Assembly: GCA_900556055.1 (NCBI GenBank)
Contig: USNJ01000034.1
Span: forward strand, 1 to 14,243
Direction of reading: 5' to 3'
Length of the DNA: 14,243 nt
From: an uncultured Ruminococcus sp.
Lineage (GTDB): Bacteria > Bacillota > Clostridia > Oscillospirales > Ruminococcaceae
The notes under the pieces are model-generated. The model did not search any database and had not been told where the DNA came from. It worked only from the letters and a program-made list of their open reading frames with translations. Of the stretch, positions 13,127 to 14,243 are shown piece after piece. How positions within the stretch are numbered: the stretch's first letter is position 1; every line of letters starts with the position of its first letter. The translations under genes were made by a program, and so were the position numbers.

Positions 13127-14056
13127 TTATCTCTTGAGGTTTACGAGCTCCTCAAGCATGGTATCGGAGGTTGTGATTATTCTGGAGTTTGCCTGGAAGC
13201 CTCTCTGAGTGATTATCATATCGGAGAATTCCTGAGCGAGATTTACGTTGGACATTTCGAGCTTTCCGGACTCTGTTGTGCCTGTTCCGGGATCGCCGGG
13301 CTTTCTGATGCCGGGTGCGCCGGATGCAGCGGACTCCTGGAAATCCGTGTTGCCTGCTTCGAGAAGTCCCTCGGGATTATCGAAAACAGCAACTTCGATC
13401 CTTGCGAGCGCCTTGATCTCGCCGCCGTATGTAGCGGTAAGAACGCCGTCAGTGCCGATGGAGAAAGCTTCGAGATCCTTGAAGGTGAGGTCATTGTTGT
13501 TGAATGCGCTCTGGATAAGCTTGTTTACGTTGATGATCTCAAGATCGGAAGCCTTGTCTGCGGGATCCTTCTTAGCGAGAGTATCGGCGTTTCCGTCGCT
13601 GTTTGTTGTTCCGAGGACGAATTTGTTGTTGGCATTTACGAGATTGCCTGTGCTGTCGAGAGTGAAGTTTCCGTTTCTTGTGTAGGTGATATCTCTCATG
13701 CCGCCGTTTCCGCCGCCCTGACCGCCGTTTGCTTCGGGCTTGCCGACGATGAAGAAGCCTTCGCCGCTGATAGCGAGGTCAAAGGTCCTGTCTGTTCCCG
13801 CAAAGCTTGAACGGGACATATTCTTGTCGATGGAGCCGAGCTGAACGCCGTAGCCGACCTCAGTAGGATTGTTTCCTGCGAAGGTATCTGTACCTGCTGC
13901 GGGGGATTTTACTGTCTGGTAGTAAATATCCTTGAAGGTGGTACGTGAGGATTTGAAGCCGTATGTATTGACGTTGGCGATGTTATTGCCTATAACGTCC
14001 ATTCTTGTCTGATGTGTAGTCAGTCCGGTAACACCGGAGTAAAGTGATCTCATCAT
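13127..14056 (-). CDS. flgE: Flagellar hook protein FlgE
   Basis: A 309-residue hook or hook-like axial protein, exported by the type III apparatus and polymerised into the hook. The N-terminal signature MRSLYSGVTGLTTHQTRMDVIGNNIANVNTYGFKSSR covers residues 2-38. The central FlgE/G pattern is at 92-103 (FDLAISGEGFFI) and 125-135 (YTRNGNFTLDS). The C-terminal SNVNLAQEFSDMIITQRGFQANSRIITTSDTMLEELVNLKR spans 269-309. Two Gly/Pro-rich inserts (about 108-120 and 246-264) lie in surface domains. There are no cysteines. The length is near Bacillus FlgE (264) rather than E. coli FlgE (402). AGGAG lies 11 nt before the first ATG; a second ATG follows directly. Its place before flbD-motA supports FlgE over FlgG. 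Confidence 0.92.
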   Translation of the reverse strand: MMRSLYSGVTGLTTHQTRMDVIGNNIANVNTYGFKSSRTTFKDIYYQTVKSPAAGTDTFAGNNPTEVGYGVQLGSIDKNMSRSSFAGTDRTFDLAISGEGFFIVGKPEANGGQGGGNGGMRDITYTRNGNFTLDSTGNLVNANNKFVLGTTNSDGNADTLAKKDPADKASDLEIINVNKLIQSAFNNNDLTFKDLEAFSIGTDGVLTATYGGEIKALARIEVAVFDNPEGLLEAGNTDFQESAASGAPGIRKPGDPGTGTTESGKLEMSNVNLAQEFSDMIITQRGFQANSRIITTSDTMLEELVNLKR

Positions 14057-14098
14057 GGCTGAAATTACTCCTTTTTAAATGTAATTCCGTTCGCCTGC

Positions 14099-14126
14099 CG
14101 CCGTCCGTCAGTCGGTCGGGACGGCG
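14099..14126 (-). other. Hairpin in the flgE leader
   Basis: The 8-bp arms CGCCGTCC (14099-14106) and GGACGGCG (14119-14126) surround a 12-nt loop. It sits between the predicted transcription start near 14157 and the flgE ribosome binding site (14068-14072). No U-tract follows in the direction of flgE, so it is more likely a leader structure than a terminator. The 7-mer CGAACGG occurs on both sides of it. Confidence 0.5.
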
Positions 14127-14159
14127 TAATCTCTCATGCCGTTCGGGCAGTGAGTCCAA

Positions 14160-14243
14160 TTACATTATAACAGTCGAATCGATATTTGTAAAGCAGTTTC
14201 CCGTCATTTCGCCCGTATTCATGGCGGTAATGACCTTATTGTT
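14160..14243 (-). CDS. C-terminal end of a TIGR02530-type flagellar operon protein (partial)
   Basis: Only the last 27 codons and TAA are in the window. The tail reads NNKVITAMNTG then NCFTNIDSTVIM. This resembles the conserved ending (V-I-T-A/C-M/V then N-V-F-T-N-I-D-S) of the small TIGR02530 flagellar operon proteins found just upstream of flgE beside flgD and fliK in many Firmicutes. The role of that family is not well defined; a part in hook assembly is inferred from position. The stop lies 103 nt before flgE, and a promoter is embedded in its last codons. The match is recalled, not searched, so moderate confidence is appropriate. Confidence 0.65.
   Translation of the reverse strand, partial: NNKVITAMNTGEMTGNCFTNIDSTVIM
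14164..14192 (-). promoter_or_regulatory. Sigma-A type promoter for flgE, inside the 3' end of the upstream gene
   Basis: On the minus strand, -35 TTTACA (plus 14187-14192; 5/6) and a perfect -10 TATAAT (plus 14164-14169) are separated by exactly 17 nt. Both elements overlap the last eleven codons of the upstream coding region. Transcription would start near 14157, leaving a leader of about 100 nt with a hairpin. The consensus fit is the best in the window. Confidence 0.7.

Noticed and set aside
12617..13810. 397-codon open frame on the plus strand
   Set aside because: It runs antisense through motA, flbD and flgE, which have clear family motifs. Its product is Cys/Ser/Val-rich with no recognisable domain, so it is a codon-bias shadow.

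Overview
This window is a segment of a flagellar basal-body, export, motor and switch gene cluster from a Gram-positive bacterium, most likely a motile Clostridia-class anaerobe. Every gene supported by the sequence lies on the minus strand, so transcription runs from the right end of the window to the left. Three features point to this lineage: FliY is a CheC-type phosphatase fused to a FliN domain; the order flgE-flbD-motA-motB-fliM-fliY-cheY-fliO-fliP-fliQ-fliR-flhB-flhA is the Firmicutes order; and Shine-Dalgarno sequences are strong (AGGAG type). Species cannot be assigned from the sequence alone.

Layout in transcription order: the 3' end of a flagellar operon protein (14243-14160); hook protein FlgE (14056-13127); FlbD/SwrD (13054-12839); stator proteins MotA (12777-11974) and MotB (11823-10948); switch proteins FliM (10867-9866) and FliY (9852-8509); CheY (8424-8062); export-gate genes fliO, fliP, fliQ, fliR (8062-5501); flhB (5304-4147) and flhA (4122-2044); a sigma-28 type sigma factor (1912-1112); a rod/hook FlgF/FlgG-family protein (895-140); and the first 41 codons of a second rod-type protein running off the left edge (123-1).

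Together these genes supply the type III export gate (FliO/P/Q/R, FlhA, FlhB), a hook and rod subunits, the ion-driven stator, the switch that binds CheY-P, the response regulator CheY, and the sigma factor expected to transcribe late flagellar genes. Several starts were moved inward to internal start codons with better ribosome binding sites (flbD, motB, fliY, cheY, fliP). flhA and the left-edge gene start with GTG.

The layout departs from the usual Firmicutes one. fliL is absent between motB and fliM. The flhF/flhG/che block usually found between flhA and the sigma factor is absent, and the sigma gene has its own convincing housekeeping-type promoter. fliR and flhB are separated by an AT-rich spacer. 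FliP carries an acidic Thr/Pro/Glu-rich extension after its signal sequence. FliY has its FliM-like CheY-binding motif in the middle of the protein, followed by a long Pro/Gln/Met linker. Several intergenic hairpins without U-tracts are also present. No mobile element, CRISPR array, tRNA or rRNA gene was seen, and no stretch over 300 bases lacks a gene. I found no evidence of a wholly new system; the interest lies in these lineage-specific modifications of flagellar parts and regulation.
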